NCBI RefSeq assembly: GCF_013410405.1
Contig: NZ_JACCFK010000002.1
Coordinates: forward strand, 372,001-436,000
Length of the DNA stretch: 64,000 bases
Direction: 5' to 3'
Source of the DNA: Amycolatopsis endophytica
GTDB lineage: Bacteria > Actinomycetota > Actinomycetes > Mycobacteriales > Pseudonocardiaceae
The notes under the pieces were generated by a model. The model saw only the letters and a program-made list of their open reading frames with translations, was not told the origin of the DNA and searched no databases. The first letter of the stretch is position 1, and each line of letters starts with the position of its first letter. Both the position numbers and the translations under genes were made by a program. This document shows positions 62,266 to 64,000 of the stretch, in pieces.

Positions 62266-63399
62266 ATGCCCAGAATCCAGCTCCGCACCTACCACCTGTC
62301 GTCGCCCGAGGCGGCCAGCGACTACCTGCCTCGATGGGAGGCACACGTCGCGAGCCTTCGGGAGTTCGGCGTCGAAACCCTCGGATTCGCCAGACTTCCC
62401 GGCGACCCCTCCGTCGTTGTCGCCGTTGTCAGTTACCCGGACGGGGCCGATCCGGAGGCGGTCATCCGGGAGTACATGGGCAGCGAAGGGTTCGCCGGAG
62501 ATATGGCCGGGTTCGACATGCGCCAGATCGAACAGGTGGAGACGGTGCTGCTGGGAACGACCGAGCCGAGCGACGCCCCGGTGCGGGGCTCCGTCCGTCC
62601 GCTCTCCGCGCCGCGTGGCGCTGGAAGGCTGCGGGGCAAAGTGGCTGTCATCACCGGTGGCGCGCGGGGTCAAGGAGAGGCAGAGGCCCGGCTCTTCGCA
62701 CGAGAGGGTGCACGCGTCTACCTGTGTGACATCCTCGACGAGCGAGGTGAAGCGGTCGCCGCGGAGATCCGGGAAGCAGGTGGGTGGGCCCGGTTCGCGC
62801 ACCTGGACATCACCCGGGCCGAGGAGTGGCGGCGCCTCGTCGGTCAGCTCGAAGCGGAGGCCGGACGCCTCGACATCCTGATCAACAACGCCGGCGTCAA
62901 TGTCCGTCATGACCTGACCGGCACGTCGGAAGACGACTGGGACAGGATCCTGAATGTCAACCTGACCGGGCAGTACCTCGGCATGAAGGAGTGCGCGGCG
63001 CTGATGAAGCGCAGCGGCGCAGGCAGCATCGTCAACCTCGGCTCCACCGCGGGGATCATGGGGCATCCGGTCGCCGCGTACTCGTCGTCCAAATGGGGTG
63101 TCCGCGGACTCACGAAGGCGGCGGCAACCGAGTTCTCACCGGCCGGTATCCGAGTGAATGCCCTCCACCCCGGGGTCGTCGCGACACCGATGATGGACGC
63201 GGGCAGCGCTCTCTTCGCGGAGTTGGTGCGGCTCACTCCTCTGGGACGTGCCGCCGATCCGGACGAACTGGCGGCCGCGGCATTGTTCCTCGCCAGCGAC
63301 GATGCCGCCTTCGTGACAGGAATCGACCTTCCCGTCGATGGCGGTTTCAGTGATCTCGCCGCCTACAACCACGTGTGGCACACCATCAACCCGACGTAG
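62266..63399 (+). CDS. NIPSNAP-like/short-chain dehydrogenase fusion
   Basis: The 377-residue protein joins two domains. Residues 1-100 resemble a NIPSNAP or dimeric alpha/beta-barrel domain, with MPRIQLRTYHLSSPEAASDY and later GFDMRQIEQVETVLLG. Residues about 118-370 form a complete SDR with VAVITGGARGQGEAEARLFA, DILINNAGVNVRHD and NLGSTAGIM. YSSSKWGVRGLTKAA and DLPVDGGFS complete it. The SDR has its catalytic Ser, Tyr and Lys and should oxidise or reduce an alcohol or ketone with NAD(P). The single frame runs through the junction near residue 110 with no stop, so it is one protein. The fusion looks uncommon. Confidence 0.85.
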   Translation: MPRIQLRTYHLSSPEAASDYLPRWEAHVASLREFGVETLGFARLPGDPSVVVAVVSYPDGADPEAVIREYMGSEGFAGDMAGFDMRQIEQVETVLLGTTEPSDAPVRGSVRPLSAPRGAGRLRGKVAVITGGARGQGEAEARLFAREGARVYLCDILDERGEAVAAEIREAGGWARFAHLDITRAEEWRRLVGQLEAEAGRLDILINNAGVNVRHDLTGTSEDDWDRILNVNLTGQYLGMKECAALMKRSGAGSIVNLGSTAGIMGHPVAAYSSSKWGVRGLTKAAATEFSPAGIRVNALHPGVVATPMMDAGSALFAELVRLTPLGRAADPDELAAAALFLASDDAAFVTGIDLPVDGGFSDLAAYNHVWHTINPT

Positions 63400-63543
63400 G
63401 AATCCGGCTTGCGAGCGGCATCCCGGTCCCGCAGCCATCGCCGGCAGGCCATTCCCGCCCCGGACTCAGGGCGCGGCTGCGGGACACGTCGGCGAGACCA
63501 ACGTGCTCCCCCAGCTCACGCCGAGACCGCCCTCTCCCGGGAA

Positions 63544-63560
63544 CCCCGCTACCAGCGGGG
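63544..63560. terminator. Small hairpin between convergent genes
   Basis: CCCCGCT and AGCGGGG pair around an ACC loop, just beyond the stop of the IclR gene. It is a short 7-bp stem in the 166-base gap after the NIPSNAP-SDR gene. Confidence 0.5.
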
Positions 63561-63565
63561 CTGGG

Positions 63566-64000
63566 TCAGCCCAGTTCCGTCCAGGCCGCGCCGGACAACG
63601 CGGGCATGCGGGCCGCCTGCCTGCCGAGCGCGAGGGCGGCGGTCCGGACCGCGGGTCCGAGCGTCGCGGTGTCGACCTCGCCCCGCCGTGTGCTGATCGA
63701 CAGGCCCGCGATCGGCCTGCCCTCGCGGGCCGTGACGGGTGCCGCCACGCACACCACGTCGGGGCCGGATTCCTCGGTTTCATAGGCGATCCCGGCCTCC
63801 CGGATCGCCGCCAGCTCGTCCCGCAGCCGTGTGCCGTCGGTGATCGTACCCGGCCCCAGGCGCGGCAGCCCCGCCTCGATCACGCGGTCCACCACACCGG
63901 GGCCGGCGAAGGCGAGCAGCGCTTTGCCGACGCCGGTGGCGTGCGCCGGCATCCGGCCGCCGACGCGCGAACCGAGTGGTGGCGCGGTCCGGCTGCGCAG
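63566..64000 (-). CDS. IclR family regulator, N-terminal part outside window
   Basis: The visible 145 residues are the C-terminal IclR ligand-binding domain. GRMPAHATGVGKALLAFAGP is the conserved segment, followed by IREAGIAYETEESGPDVVCV and APVTAREGRPIAGLSI. The DNA-binding part lies beyond 64000. It converges on the NIPSNAP-SDR gene. Its target lies to the right of the window or is unknown. Confidence 0.88.
   Translation of the reverse strand: MRSRTAPPLGSRVGGRMPAHATGVGKALLAFAGPGVVDRVIEAGLPRLGPGTITDGTRLRDELAAIREAGIAYETEESGPDVVCVAAPVTAREGRPIAGLSISTRRGEVDTATLGPAVRTAALALGRQAARMPALSGAAWTELG

Overview
The window looks like a chromosomal segment of a high-GC actinomycete, most likely a member of the Pseudonocardiales such as Amycolatopsis. 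This is inferred from very high third-position GC, frequent GTG starts and four-base stop/start overlaps, and from actinobacterial families: an Mrf-type COG0523 protein in a cysteine-free ribosomal protein cluster, a FolP2-type dihydropteroate synthase, a PdtaR-type ANTAR regulator, ECF42 with a DGPF protein, and MpaB and LLM oxidoreductases. No database search was possible, so the genus is a guess.

Region 1-8.9 kb. A partial acyl-CoA ligase and a crotonase form a minus-strand pair. They are followed by an alpha/beta hydrolase, a CysG-like siroheme enzyme and an ankyrin protein. Next comes a divergent zinc-starvation locus. rpmB-rpmG-rpsN-rpsR lie on the minus strand and mrf-rpmE2-rpmF-cobW on the plus strand, with a palindromic Zur-like operator between them. 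Region 8.9-17.3 kb is a same-strand block with a neutral ceramidase, an MFS_2 carrier, a sphingosine-1-phosphate-lyase-like PLP enzyme and a complete ribose-type ABC transporter. It looks like a lipid or glycolipid scavenging module.

Region 17.3-40.5 kb is mixed housekeeping and accessory DNA. It holds an LLM/MpaB/TetR unit, an aldolase/acetaldehyde dehydrogenase pair with an IclR regulator, folP2, rpsA, and a YhgE/Pip membrane protein with a crippled ABC-like partner and a TetR repressor. ECF42/DGPF/DHFR-like genes and polA complete it. Region 40.5-46.7 kb contains livFGMHK, pdtaR and an unusual tRNA-Leu(CAA).

Region 46.7-63.4 kb is accessory DNA. It starts with an integrase remnant beside the tRNA. 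A CoA-transferase/transporter/acyl-CoA dehydrogenase unit follows. Then comes about 1.3 kb of decayed genes (IstB, SDR, P450 and ferredoxin reductase remnants). A six-gene catabolic operon runs from 60925 down to 55560: an LLM monooxygenase, a LigB/MhpB extradiol dioxygenase, a dienelactone-hydrolase-like protein, a meta-cleavage-type hydrolase, a flavin reductase and a strongly degenerate RibBA-like protein. A MarR regulator with a clear operator, a NIPSNAP-SDR fusion and a partial IclR regulator end the window.

Across the window, short arrays of 21-bp-period repeats sit in intergenic gaps. Two sequence families occur, and three of the four arrays lie between convergent genes. The strongest candidates for new biology are the LLM/ring-cleavage operon with its degenerate RibBA, the ceramidase/lyase module, and the 21-bp repeat arrays.
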